Below are positions 9,454 through 18,772 of a stretch of 64,000 nucleotides of DNA, one piece after another (position 1 is the stretch's first letter; every line of letters starts with the position of its first letter). The stretch spans positions 186,001-250,000 of the forward strand of contig CAWELC010000009.1 of the NCBI GenBank assembly GCA_963809875.1, given 5' to 3'. The DNA is from JAFGAS01 sp963809875. Its GTDB lineage: Bacteria > Desulfobacterota > Zymogenia > Zymogenales > Zymogenaceae. The notes below the pieces were generated by a model. It was not told the origin of the DNA. It made no database searches and saw nothing but the letters and a program-made list of their open reading frames with translations. A program made the translations under genes and the position numbers.

Positions 9454-11655
9454 ATGGCTCAAAACGACCAGGATGCCAGATACCTCGCGTCCCTTCAGCA
9501 GGGCAGCTTCTCGAAAGAGGAGCGCCTCAAGCTCGCACAGGGAACCACCCACGAGGGAACCCCAACTCCTCCCCGGACCCTCGCAAGGCTCTGCGTCGAC
9601 TCCGATCTGGTGGTTCGGGTGCAATCGAAAAAGTCGATCCTGAGGCTTCCCGAGCAGGCCCTCGTCCAGATTGCCATCGATAACAACACCTCTCCGGAGG
9701 TCCTTCTCTTTTTGGCCAAGCACTTCCACGATTCTGCCGCTGTCGGAACCGCTATCATCGGCAATAAAAACACGACCGAAAAGGTCCTCTATTACCTCCA
9801 GGGCGAGATCGACGAGAGCGAGGAAGACCGGGAGTCGGTGTTTGCCGGTAACGCGGCCGATCAGGAAGTCGAGTTTGAAGTGGAAGACGTCATCTCATCC
9901 GAAAGAGACGCGCCGGCCGACGATGATGTAGAGGTCACCGTCGAGATAGACAATCTACCGGGCTCTCGCGGCGGCTTCTCGGAGCGAGAGAGATACTCTG
10001 ACGACGATATGGAGGTCGTCATCGGCGTCGAGGAGGGACAGGATGAGATCATCGACGAAGACCTCCTCCAGAGGAACATCTTCGATAACGGCAAGAGCGC
10101 CGGGGATCGCGTCAAACCTGCGCCCGCCGAGGACCAGGACTTCTCCTCGGCGGTAGACGCCATAGAGGGGAAATTTGATGACGTCTTCCAGGTCGATTCG
10201 GGACCGCGGGACAGTGCCGGCGGCGATCCGATTATCACCGGAAACGACGAATTCACCACCTCCGCGGGCGACAGCGACGGCATGACCATCGCAGGTATGT
10301 GGAGCGATGGTAATACCGAATCGGCGCGGCAGGCCGGCGCGGCTCAGGACCGGCGGACGGGTCCCGCGAAAGTCATGATGAATGACACACGAAAAGAGGT
10401 CGCCGTCGATACCGGAAAATTCGTCGCGCGCCTTCCCATGGGCCGCTACTTCTACAAAGTCTCTCCATTCGAGATATTCTCCCGGGCAATCCGTATCTCC
10501 GTGCCTATCATCGCCACGCTGGTGATCCTTGCGGTCTTTTGGCTTGCCGTTCCCACCACGCACCCGCCGGTCGAGGATCTGGAGGGCGGTGTCAATCGGG
10601 TCCTTCACTCGATCAAGCAGGACGGTCTCAACGCCAAGATCCCCGATTCATTTCCTCCGGGATCCACCGTATCGTCGTGGGAATTCGTGAATACCTCACC
10701 GGAGACCGAGGTCGCCAAGGGGGGGCTGAAGAAGGCCCTGAAGGCCTTTGCGGCCACGTATTCCGAAGAGATCGAGTATGACGAGACGAGCGGCGAGCTT
10801 TCCCAGCAGGAGAAGACGTATAAAGCCAACGTTGGGAGAATTGCCGAGATCGATGAAACCGTGAGCGTGCTCAACGCCGACAAGGCAAAATATATAGACC
10901 TGCAGTCGAACAACAGACTGGACCCCCAGTCTATCGAGGAGGAGTACCAGAAGGAGGTGAAGGCCTTCAAGGAAGACTTTGGGGCCCTCGAAAACCAGGT
11001 AAAGTCGATTGAGCGGGATAGTGCGGCGGCCAAACGGCGGATTGCCGAGTATGAATCGCTCTACGGGGCCGGCGGAAATAACCCCGGCTACATCGCCAAT
11101 AAGATGGAGCTTGACGACCTGGCGGCGAAATATGCCCGGCTCAAACCGCTGTATGATAAGCGCAAGGCAGGCTACGACGCCAGACTTCTCGCAATACGTC
11201 AGCAGTTTCAAAATATGCTCGATGATACGGTATGGCTCCAGACGGTCGACAAACATATACGAGAGCTCCTGCAGGAGAAGATACGGCTCGCCTCGGAAGA
11301 CAGGGTGCTCGAAAAAGAAACAAAGAGACTCAAGGACACGCTGAAGGTCCTCGAGGCCGAGCGGTCCAAGCGGCCGAAGCTAACGGGCGATAATCTCGTT
11401 ATGTTTCTGGTCCTCTCTCATTACATGCATGAGAAGAACATCCAGGATATTGAGGCAATCCCGATTCTCGAACGATATAAGATCTATAAAACGATGTCCA
11501 CGGTAAGCGTCGGGACAACCGCCAAGGGTAAGGAAATAGAAAAGCGCTATACACTCACGTTCATGAGACTCGAGACCGAGAGATCGATCGTCCTCTTTTC
11601 CTGGGGCAAGGATTCCACCACCTGGGTTCTGACCTCGATTAACTCCGCAAAATAA
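9454..11655 (+). CDS. Uncharacterised membrane protein with N-terminal repeat-like domain, acidic linker and coiled coil
   Basis: I do not recognise this family. Residues 1-120 are helical and repeat-like (segments such as LARLCVDSDLVVRV and LVQIAIDNNTSPEVLLFLAKH), resembling leucine-rich-variant or HEAT-type repeats. Residues about 125-290 are strongly acidic and low in complexity, probably disordered. One hydrophobic segment at about 350-372 should span the membrane. The rest, especially residues 445-640, is charged and predicted coiled coil, followed by a compact C-terminal domain. This suggests an N-terminus in the cytoplasm and a coiled coil in the periplasm. It follows asd by 6 bases and precedes ecfT by 12, so it is probably in the same transcript. 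No enzyme motif is visible. Confidence 0.75.
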   Translation: MAQNDQDARYLASLQQGSFSKEERLKLAQGTTHEGTPTPPRTLARLCVDSDLVVRVQSKKSILRLPEQALVQIAIDNNTSPEVLLFLAKHFHDSAAVGTAIIGNKNTTEKVLYYLQGEIDESEEDRESVFAGNAADQEVEFEVEDVISSERDAPADDDVEVTVEIDNLPGSRGGFSERERYSDDDMEVVIGVEEGQDEIIDEDLLQRNIFDNGKSAGDRVKPAPAEDQDFSSAVDAIEGKFDDVFQVDSGPRDSAGGDPIITGNDEFTTSAGDSDGMTIAGMWSDGNTESARQAGAAQDRRTGPAKVMMNDTRKEVAVDTGKFVARLPMGRYFYKVSPFEIFSRAIRISVPIIATLVILAVFWLAVPTTHPPVEDLEGGVNRVLHSIKQDGLNAKIPDSFPPGSTVSSWEFVNTSPETEVAKGGLKKALKAFAATYSEEIEYDETSGELSQQEKTYKANVGRIAEIDETVSVLNADKAKYIDLQSNNRLDPQSIEEEYQKEVKAFKEDFGALENQVKSIERDSAAAKRRIAEYESLYGAGGNNPGYIANKMELDDLAAKYARLKPLYDKRKAGYDARLLAIRQQFQNMLDDTVWLQTVDKHIRELLQEKIRLASEDRVLEKETKRLKDTLKVLEAERSKRPKLTGDNLVMFLVLSHYMHEKNIQDIEAIPILERYKIYKTMSTVSVGTTAKGKEIEKRYTLTFMRLETERSIVLFSWGKDSTTWVLTSINSAK

Positions 11656-11667
11656 CGGTTCCGGCCA

Positions 11668-12465
11668 ATGAAATTCCTGCAGGACATAACGCTGGGCCAG
11701 TATATGCCGGTCGATTCCTTCGTCCATCGGCTTGACCCGCGCACAAAGTTCATCCTGTTGATGGTGCTTATGATCGTGGTCTTCTTCATCGACAAGCCCC
11801 TTCCGTTCCTCCTTATGGGGTTGTTTATTATCCTGATCATCAGGCTCTCCAACATCCCGGTAAGCTCCGTGTTCAGAGGAGTCGTCCCGTTTATCTGGCT
11901 CTTTCTCTTCGCCGCCGTCGCCCACCTCTTCTTCACGCCCGGGCGGTCCATTCCGCCCTTTCCCATCGGGTTTGTGAACATTACCGAAGAGGGTCTGATC
12001 AACGGGGTGCTGATATCGGTACGGATCCTCTCCATCATTATCCTTTCGTCTCTTCTGACCCTTACCACAACGCCGCTGGAGCTGACGACGGCGCTCAAGA
12101 GGGTCCTCTCCCCGCTCAAAGCCGTCAAGGCCCCGGTGGACGACTTTGTCATGATGATGATGCTGACCATCCGGTTCGTTCCCATCCTCCTGCTTGAGTC
12201 ACAGAGGATCATCAACGCCCAGAAATCCAGGGGAATAGACTTCGAGACGGGCGGGCTGTTGAGCCGCGCCAGGAAGCTCGTGCCCATCCTGATACCTCTG
12301 TTCCATCTCTCCTTCAAGCGGGCCGATGAGCTGGCCGTGGCGATGGTCTGCCGGGGCTACGCCACGGGGGCGGAGCGAACGAGCTTCAAAGAGCTCCGCT
12401 TTACGGCGCGGGACTTCATATCCATGGCGGTTGTGCTTCTCATGGCGCCTTTCTTTTTCATCTGA
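11668..12465 (+). CDS. ecfT: Energy-coupling factor transporter transmembrane protein EcfT
   Basis: Scaffold membrane subunit of ECF vitamin/metal importers (CbiQ/EcfT family), linking an S-component to ATPase subunits. The N-terminus shows the family pattern SFVHRLDPRTKF before the first helices, and two coupling-helix motifs with A-x-x-x-R-G spacing are visible (NAQKSRGIDF near 190 and AMVCRGYATG near 227). About five hydrophobic helices are present. bioY, a biotin S-component, lies just beyond truA, so a biotin role is likely. No EcfA ATPase gene is in the window. Confidence 0.9.
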   Translation: MKFLQDITLGQYMPVDSFVHRLDPRTKFILLMVLMIVVFFIDKPLPFLLMGLFIILIIRLSNIPVSSVFRGVVPFIWLFLFAAVAHLFFTPGRSIPPFPIGFVNITEEGLINGVLISVRILSIIILSSLLTLTTTPLELTTALKRVLSPLKAVKAPVDDFVMMMMLTIRFVPILLLESQRIINAQKSRGIDFETGGLLSRARKLVPILIPLFHLSFKRADELAVAMVCRGYATGAERTSFKELRFTARDFISMAVVLLMAPFFFI

Positions 12466-12466
12466 T

Positions 12467-13204
12467 ATGAGGAATATACGGCTTATCCTTACCTATGACG
12501 GCACGTCCTTTTCAGGATGGCAGCTTCAGCCGAACGCCAGAACCGTGCAGGGGGCGGTGGAGGAGGCGCTCGGGGTGATGCTTGCCGGCCCCGTGAGGGT
12601 AGGCGGATCGGGAAGGACGGATGCGGGCGTGCACGCCCTCGGTCAGGCGGCAAACTTCAGGACACAATCCCGCATAGGGTGCGGCCAGCTGCACCGGGGC
12701 CTCAACGCCTTGCTCGCCCCGGATGTCCGGGTGCTCTCCGTCGATGAAGTCCCTGACTCTTTCGATGCGCGCAGGTCTGCGGTTATGCGGGTCTATCGGT
12801 ACATTATCTATACGGGACCGGTGATGTCCCCCTTTCTGGGCCGCTATGCGTGGCATCTTCCTGCGGCGCTTGACAGGGACGCGATGGATCAGGCCGGCTC
12901 GCGACTGGTGGGAGTTCACGATTTTGCCTCGTTTGCGTGCGCGGGGAGCGAGACCGCCGGCACGGTGCGGGAAGTTATTTCTTTTCGAATCGAAGAGACA
13001 GGCGGCGTTATGGGCATCGAGATCGCGGCAAACGCCTTCCTGCGGCACATGGTGCGCTCCATCGTTGGGACGATCATGGAAGTGGGCAGGGGGAAGATGA
13101 CCCCGGCGGAGTTCGGGGAGATTATGGCCGCGCGCGATCGAAGCCGCGCCGGCGTGACCGCCCCCCCGCAGGGGCTTTTCCTGGTCGAGGTGCGTTACCC
13201 GTGA
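12467..13204 (+). CDS. truA: tRNA pseudouridine(38-40) synthase
   Basis: Modifies uridines 38-40 in the tRNA anticodon stem-loop. The ATG at 12467 gives the canonical start with LTYDGTSFSGWQLQP, and the catalytic aspartate is in GSGRTDAGVHALGQ near residues 46-59. The C-terminal half contains FASFACAGS and NAFLRHMVRSIVG, both typical of TruA. Length is 245 residues. It starts one base after ecfT and its stop overlaps the bioY GTG, so it sits translationally coupled between two transporter genes. Confidence 0.96.
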   Translation: MRNIRLILTYDGTSFSGWQLQPNARTVQGAVEEALGVMLAGPVRVGGSGRTDAGVHALGQAANFRTQSRIGCGQLHRGLNALLAPDVRVLSVDEVPDSFDARRSAVMRVYRYIIYTGPVMSPFLGRYAWHLPAALDRDAMDQAGSRLVGVHDFASFACAGSETAGTVREVISFRIEETGGVMGIEIAANAFLRHMVRSIVGTIMEVGRGKMTPAEFGEIMAARDRSRAGVTAPPQGLFLVEVRYP

Positions 13205-13746
13205 AGCAGCGGATCAGACTGAGCATATACATATCGCTCTTTTCGGCCTTGACGGCGGCGGGAGCCTTCATCAAGATTCCCGTCCCGCTGGTACCGATGA
13301 CCCTGCAAACCCTGCTGGTCTACATGTCGGGACTCTTCCTGGGGCCGGCGGGAGGTGCGCTGTCCCAGGCCATCTACGTCACGCTCGGGCTCATCGGCCT
13401 TCCGATATTTTCGGGCGGGGGCGGGATTGCCTATGTCTTTTCTCCGACCTTCGGCTATCTTATCGGATTTATACCGGCCGCGGCGGTCGCGGGCCTCTTC
13501 TCCAGTAAAGAGGGGTGCGTGTGGCCCGTCTGCGGCGTCATTTGCGCCGTCCTGATCGTCTATCTCTTCGGAGTCCCGTATCTGATGCTGGCGGCGAAAC
13601 TATTCCTGAAAAAAGAGATTGGCCTCGGGGCGGCTCTGAAAGTGGGATTTCTCCTGCCGCTCGTCGGCGACAGTATAAAATCGGTGGCCGCCCTGACGAT
13701 CTTCTTTTCGGCGCGCAAAAGGTTTGACCTTCCCCTTGGGAAATAG
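13201..13746 (+). CDS. bioY: BioY-family biotin transporter S-component
   Basis: Substrate-binding membrane protein for biotin uptake. The GTG at 13201 overlaps the truA stop and gives 181 residues. BioY features are VPLVPMTLQTLLVYMSGLFLG-type helix 2, the LIGLPIFSGGGG loop, and SPTFGYLIGF, which fit the biotin-binding family signature. Six helices are expected. EcfT is encoded two genes upstream; BioY can also act with shared or distant ATPases. The start codon is not certain, but nothing upstream in frame resembles BioY. Confidence 0.93.
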   Translation: MKQRIRLSIYISLFSALTAAGAFIKIPVPLVPMTLQTLLVYMSGLFLGPAGGALSQAIYVTLGLIGLPIFSGGGGIAYVFSPTFGYLIGFIPAAAVAGLFSSKEGCVWPVCGVICAVLIVYLFGVPYLMLAAKLFLKKEIGLGAALKVGFLLPLVGDSIKSVAALTIFFSARKRFDLPLGK

Positions 13747-13748
13747 GT

Positions 13749-14705
13749 ATGGACCGAACGATAACGCTCTTCGAAGTGCCACAGAGGCGCCTGCGAGAGG
13801 TACAGAAGTCCCTTTCGACCCTCGACATCCAGGCCGCGCGAGATGGTATGGACCTCCTCATAAAACAGTATCCCGACCATCCGGAGGTGCGCCGTGAAGA
13901 TACGATCGTGCGGTTCCTGCACGAAACCCTCACGGACGTAAAGAAGCCGGCTCAGCTTTTCACGCAATTCTCGTCTCTAAAGAAACTCCTGAAAGAATAC
14001 TCATACCTTCCGGACTACTTTCCCGATCTCGAGCGGTCCTATTTCGGACGTATCGTCGACGCCGCCGGCCAAGAGCCGCTCGGCCCAATCTACGGGTACC
14101 CGCCCGGATACCTCCTGCTCAAAGCCGGGAGACTGGAAGAGGCCAGGCAGTCACTCGAGGAGGAGCTCTCGCAGGCCGGCCTTCCGGAGAAGAAGCGGGC
14201 GCACCTGCTGGGGTATCTGGGGGACGTCTCTATCGCAGGGGGAGAGATCGAGCAGGCCCGTCGGCACTACGTGGAGGCGATCCAGGCAGACCCGAACGGC
14301 ATCGATACCAAGGCGCTTCTTGACGACGACACGAAGGCGCTGATCCTCGGCACCTATATTCCCGAGGGTCTGGGCGGGATCTGGGCCGCCTCCGTCGGCC
14401 ATATCCTGATGGTGTTTCCCTCGCCGATACTGGCCGATTCAAACGAGCTGATGGCCTTCTTCAAGAGGTTCAACGGCCTCAAATCCGAGCTCGGGAAGGA
14501 CGATTCGGACGAGACCGCGGGAAGGGTCTTCTACCATGCACTGGTCATGGTGGAAAACGAAGAGCTCTTCCGGGCCCTCAAGGGGGCCGACATGATGGAG
14601 CTGAGGAAACTGATGCGCACCATCAACCCCGCCCTCTATCGTTTCTACACGAAGGCATCGATGGCCCGCAAGAACGGGCAAGACGTCGGGGGTGACGACA
14701 CGTAA
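13749..14705 (+). CDS. Tetratricopeptide-like protein of unknown function
   Basis: A soluble protein of 318 residues without signal peptide or membrane segments. The middle (about residues 115-190) looks like TPR hairpins, with GYLLLKAGRLEEARQSLEEEL and LGDVSIAGGEIEQARRHYVEAI spaced about 40 residues apart. The N-terminal 100 residues and C-terminal 100 residues are not recognised. It begins two bases after the bioY stop and is the last gene of the plus-strand run; DUF488 converges on it from the other strand. A scaffold or interaction role is a guess from the repeats. Confidence 0.75.
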   Translation: MDRTITLFEVPQRRLREVQKSLSTLDIQAARDGMDLLIKQYPDHPEVRREDTIVRFLHETLTDVKKPAQLFTQFSSLKKLLKEYSYLPDYFPDLERSYFGRIVDAAGQEPLGPIYGYPPGYLLLKAGRLEEARQSLEEELSQAGLPEKKRAHLLGYLGDVSIAGGEIEQARRHYVEAIQADPNGIDTKALLDDDTKALILGTYIPEGLGGIWAASVGHILMVFPSPILADSNELMAFFKRFNGLKSELGKDDSDETAGRVFYHALVMVENEELFRALKGADMMELRKLMRTINPALYRFYTKASMARKNGQDVGGDDT

Positions 14706-14716
14706 CAGGACGTGAT

Positions 14717-15232
14717 TTACCGAAGCGTGTGGAAGAGATCCCGCGTCGCTTCGGGCATCAGGGTCCCATCGTCCAGTATATGGATCACAGAGCCGCCCCG
14801 CGATACGACCGCCCGGGCGATGATATGCGTGCGGTGGCAGCGGTTCGGGTCCTTCTCCGCACACATGATCGCAGAACTTCCGGATCGCGACAGCTCCGAG
14901 AGACGCCTCAGCCCTTCCTCAAACGACTCGCTGCCCACCGCCTCGTCGTACGAAAGGACGCCCTGCTTCTCCTTCTCTCGTGGACGCCCCCCGAGGTGAT
15001 CGCCCAGATAGTGGTATCCGATACGGGCCGAGCCAAGGGCGGTTTCAAGGGCTCCCTTATTGAACTGGGGGGCAAACCGGGAATAGGGAATGCTCCTGAC
15101 GTCCACGATCAGCTCAACCCCGGCGCCTTTGACAAGCTCGATGAAGCGGCCGATCGGGTGATTGCCGTGTCCAACGGTGTACAGGTGTATGTCGGTCGAC
15201 CGGTTCCTATTGCACATCCTGTCCATGTTCAC
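14717..15232 (-). CDS. DUF488 family protein
   Basis: Small soluble protein of the DUF488 family, whose biochemical role is unknown. The typical N-terminal pattern is seen: YTVGHGNHPIGRFIELVKG, then LIVDVRSIPYSRF near residues 41-53 and YHYLGDHLGGRPR near 74-86. Conserved Cys/Arg residues appear in MCAEKDPNRCHRTHII near 126-141. Its start region overlaps the end of the upstream exported-protein gene by up to 26 bases; a downstream ATG (15217) would shorten that overlap. It converges with the TPR-like gene, leaving 11 bases between stops. Confidence 0.9.
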   Translation of the reverse strand: MNMDRMCNRNRSTDIHLYTVGHGNHPIGRFIELVKGAGVELIVDVRSIPYSRFAPQFNKGALETALGSARIGYHYLGDHLGGRPREKEKQGVLSYDEAVGSESFEEGLRRLSELSRSGSSAIMCAEKDPNRCHRTHIIARAVVSRGGSVIHILDDGTLMPEATRDLFHTLR

Positions 15233-15788
15233 TGATTACCAGCGAGCGGAACGACGTGAGCACGGCGTCCCGGTAGGTTTCGAAAAGCGCAGGCTCACAA
15301 CGAAAGACCAGGGAAATCTTTTCGTCCTTCGTGAAGTATTCCTGAATCCAGATATAGTCCGAGCCGAAGAGGGTGTTCCTTTCAGTACCCTGAGCCAGGA
15401 GTCGCACTCCCGACCATCCGCCGAGGTACAGATTTTCCATCAGAATGAGCGTGTAGTTCTGGGTCGAGAAGGTGCTCACGTATCCCTGCAAAGCCTTGTC
15501 GGCATAGCCGGGATCGGAAAAATCGCCGGCGGTTACGGCAAACGTTATGCGCGGGGTATGCAGAGACGTCGGCGAGAAGGCCGTCATACCCCAAAAATTC
15601 CACTTGAGCCATCCCGGCGGGGGCACGAAGGACGCCACACCCAGGGGATCTGTCACGATATTGGCCGGGGGGATCTGCTGGGCGCCCGCGAGCGGGGCGG
15701 CAAGGAACACACACAGCACTCCCACCGCGATCGGAAACAACAGGCGTGAAGCCGGGAACGAAAATCTCTTGTCTCTGGGTCGGTTCAT
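15207..15788 (-). CDS. Exported protein, possible PsbP/DcrB-like fold
   Basis: 193 residues with a clear Sec signal peptide (positively charged start, hydrophobic core LLFPIAVGVLCVFLAAPLAGA, probable cleavage after AGA near residue 36). The mature part has a pattern common to PsbP/DcrB-like proteins: an early FVPPPGWLKWN segment and alternating beta-strand stretches ending in a FRSLVIS helix. This assignment is by pattern and is weak. A strong minus-strand promoter with an overlapping palindrome lies just upstream (15802-15848). DUF488 is encoded immediately downstream, probably in the same transcript. Confidence 0.75.
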   Translation of the reverse strand: MNRPRDKRFSFPASRLLFPIAVGVLCVFLAAPLAGAQQIPPANIVTDPLGVASFVPPPGWLKWNFWGMTAFSPTSLHTPRITFAVTAGDFSDPGYADKALQGYVSTFSTQNYTLILMENLYLGGWSGVRLLAQGTERNTLFGSDYIWIQEYFTKDEKISLVFRCEPALFETYRDAVLTSFRSLVISEHGQDVQ

Positions 15789-15801
15789 GAATGACTTCCC
15801 G

Positions 15802-15827
15802 TGATATAATGATCTGTCATTATATCA
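15802..15827. promoter_or_regulatory. Perfect inverted repeat overlapping a -10 box, candidate operator
   Basis: Two 11-base arms (TGATATAATGA at 15802-15812 and its exact complement at 15817-15827) flank a 4-base centre. The right arm contains the minus-strand -10 hexamer of the promoter for the exported-protein gene. Its position is that of a classic repressor operator; a weak hairpin is the alternative. Confidence 0.6.
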
Positions 15828-15848
15828 TTTTGGTTTTTGGCAGTGCAA
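15819..15848 (-). promoter_or_regulatory. Sigma-70-type promoter for the 15788-14717 gene pair
   Basis: On the minus strand TTGCAC (15843-15848) and a consensus TATAAT (15819-15824) are separated by 18 bases, about 35 bases from the start codon. The rest of 15849-16184 holds nothing I can identify; no promoter for the plus-strand radical SAM gene is evident. Confidence 0.65.
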
Positions 15849-16184
15849 TCTTTGTTTATGCGAAGCCGCTCATTGACATTGCCGGGTCTGCGTGATAGAG
15901 TTTTTCAACCGGCGGCCGGCTCTGTTGCCGTCTGCCGCTTTCCGGTCCTCGCGGGGGGCCCGAGCATACCGCCCCACCTGCCCCTTTGCCTTTCGTCCAT
16001 CTCAAGGGGTCATATCCTTGATCACCGCGCCGGGGGACGACCGAACGGATCGTGCCGATCGGCAGGGGGGGTACCTCCTGCCGCGGGCGTGGGGGGGATG
16101 GCGGGGGACCGAGACGAAATGTACGGGCCGACGCGCGGGCGAGAGCAGTGTGCGCCGGTATCCTGAAAAACGGCTACGACAGAA

Positions 16185-18736
16185 ATGGACCCACAACGCA
16201 TAGACATCCATGACTTTCTATCCCGGGTGCTTGCCGGGGTATCAAAGCCCGGTCGGTACATCGGCGGGGAGGTGAACGCCCGACGGGGTGACGCCGTCTC
16301 CCGGCGACGTCCGCGTCTGCATCGCCTTCCCGGAGGTCTACGAGATCGGCATGAGCCACCAGGGGACGGCGGTGCTGCTGGATATCCTCAACAATACCGA
16401 CGGGGTCTTCGCCGAGCGGGCATTCGCGGTATGGCCGGACATGGAAGAGGAGATGAAGAAGGCCGGTGTCCCCCTCTTTTCGCTGGAAACCAGGACGCCG
16501 CTTTCCGACTTCGATATCATCGGCTTTTCGCTGATGTACGAGCTGACCTATACCAACGCGCTCCATATGCTCAATCTGGCGGGGATCCCGCTGTTGTCAG
16601 CGGATCGGGACGAGGGGTTCCCCCTGATTATCGCCGGGGGCGCCTGCGGGTTTAACCCCGAGCCGGTGGCCGACGTCTTTGACGCCGTTGTGGTGGGGGA
16701 CGGTGAAGAAGTCCTGAGGGAGATCGTGCAACTTTGGAAAGACTCCCCCGGGGCGCCGAGGGGAGAACTCCTGATGCGGCTTTCCGGCCTCCCGGGGGTA
16801 TATGTCCCCCACTTCTATGAGCCCGAGTATCGTGACGACGTCTTCTACCGGATGGGCTGCCGTACCGGCGCTTCGGGCGCAGTTCGGAAACGTACGGTCG
16901 CCGATCTCAACGCCGCCGACTCCCCTCAAAGGCCGATCGTCCCCCACGTCCAGGCGGTCCACGACCGCATCAGCGTCGAGATCGCCCGGGGCTGCCGGCG
17001 CGGATGTCGTTTCTGCCAGGCGGGTTACGTCTACCGGCCTCTTCGGGAGCGGGACGCCGGGGCCATCGAGCGGATCGTCGAATGCCGGCTGGCGCGCCAC
17101 GGGGATGCGGGACGTCTCGCTGCTCTCGCTTTCCTCCGGGGACTACTCGGCCGTCGAACCGCTCATGAGCGACCTGATGGGCGTCCTCTCGGCCAAACGG
17201 GTGGCCCTTTCGGTGCCGTCGCTGCGCATCGATACGCTTACCGACCAGATGATCGGCCAGATCAGGCGGGTCCGCAAGACCGGGTTCACCGTCGCCCCCG
17301 AGGCGGGCAGCGAGCGCCTTCGCGCCGTGATCAACAAGAACATCACCGAAGCCGAGATAGAGGCGACCGTCGACAGGGTCTTTACGGCCGGCTGGCGGCT
17401 CATCAAGCTCTACTTCATGATCGGCCTTCCAACCGAGACCGACCAGGATGTCCAGGCGATCGCCGATCTCGTCAGGAAGATCGAGCGGCGGCTCGCGGGA
17501 AGGGGCAGGGGCGGTCTCAACGTGGCGGTATCGACCTTCATTCCCAAGCCCCACACCCCGTTTCAGTGGGAGGCTGTCACGGGGCTTGCCGAGATCCGGA
17601 GGCGCCAGGAGATGATCCGCGGGTCACTGCGCTCGCCGCGGATAGCCCTCAAATTTCACGATCCGCGGATGAGCATCCTGGAAGCGGTCTTCTCCCGGGG
17701 CGACCGGCGATTGTGCGCGGTAATCGTACGGGCGGCCCAGCTGGGGTGCCGGTTCGACGGCTGGTCGGACCATTTCCGGTTCGATCTCTGGGAAGAGGCC
17801 TTCCGGGATACCGGCCTCACGATGGAGCAGTACGCCCGGAGAATTCTGCCCGTGGGCGGGCCGCTCCCCTGGGGCCATATCGAGACGGGTGTGACCGGGC
17901 GGTTTCTTGCCGACGAGCGTGAGCGGGCATATTCGGCCGCCGCAACGGCGGGCTGCGGTAGTGACGGGTGTACCCGCTGCGGCGTGTGCGGGCCGGACGC
18001 GGTCAAGATCCGCGCCGCCCAGCATCCGCCCGTGATCGAAAGCGCTCCTCCGGACGATAACGCCGTGTCCGGGGGTGAAAGCGGCCGGCTCAAGTATCTC
18101 TTTTTCTACTCCCGGACGGGGCTCGTGCGGTTTCTCTCGCACCTTGAGCTGGCCTCGGCGATCGAGCGGGCGCTGGCGCGTGCCGGCTTGCCGGTCAACT
18201 TCTCTGAGGGATTTCACCCAAAGCCCCGGGTCAGCTTTGCCGGCGCGCTGCCCGTGGGGGCCGAAGCCGTCCGCGAGCCGTTCGTGGTCGAGCTCTCCCG
18301 GGACATCGACACGGATGCCGTCGCCCGGCGTCTCAACGAGACGCTGCCCGACGGGATTCGGATCGAGGCGATCATCGCCCCTTCGGACCGGCCGGGCACA
18401 AAGCCGCTGGACAGCGCCGAATGGCGCTGGCGGGTCGGGCTCCCGCGAAACGGATATGGTCCCGACGAGATGGCGGCGCGCATCGCGTCGTTTATGGACA
18501 AGAGTGACTGCTGGTACGAGGGGAGTGTCAAGGGGCAGTCCAAGCGGATCAACGTCCGTCCCTTCGTGGGCGACATCACCTGGAGCGAAGAGGGGGGAAT
18601 CGTCCTGGTGATGAAGCGGATCGGCGGGTCGTCGCCAAGCCCCTACCGGGTGATCTCGGCACTCCTGGGGATACCCGACCGGGAGGCCCGGTCGCTGCCC
18701 GTGATCAAGGAAGCGACGGGAACCGAGACCGGGTAA
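16185..18736 (+). CDS. TIGR03960-family B12-binding radical SAM protein fused to DUF2344, two frame breaks
   Basis: One polypeptide of about 850 residues: N-terminal B12-binding-like domain (AFPEVYEIGMSHQG ... GGACGFNPEP), a radical SAM core with ARGCRRGCRFCQAG (C-x3-C-x2-C cluster ligands, coding bases near 16981-17025), a cysteine cluster CGSDGCTRCGVCG near 17955-17992, and a C-terminal DUF2344 domain (YSRTGLVRFLSHLELASA). Reading requires removing one G in the run 16285-16288 and one base near 17089. The fused family is common in deltaproteobacteria beside RNase G, which is the next gene; DUF2344 proteins have been linked to RNA modification or ribosome-related roles, but substrate is unknown. 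Motifs survive intact, so the breaks are probably consensus errors. Confidence 0.88.
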
Positions 18737-18772
18737 TTCTTAGCTCATTGATCCAATATCTTTTTGAAGGCC

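Noticed and set aside
15162..15749. Plus-strand frame over the exported-protein gene
   Set aside because: The minus strand encodes a clear signal peptide with a promoter; the plus frame has neither.
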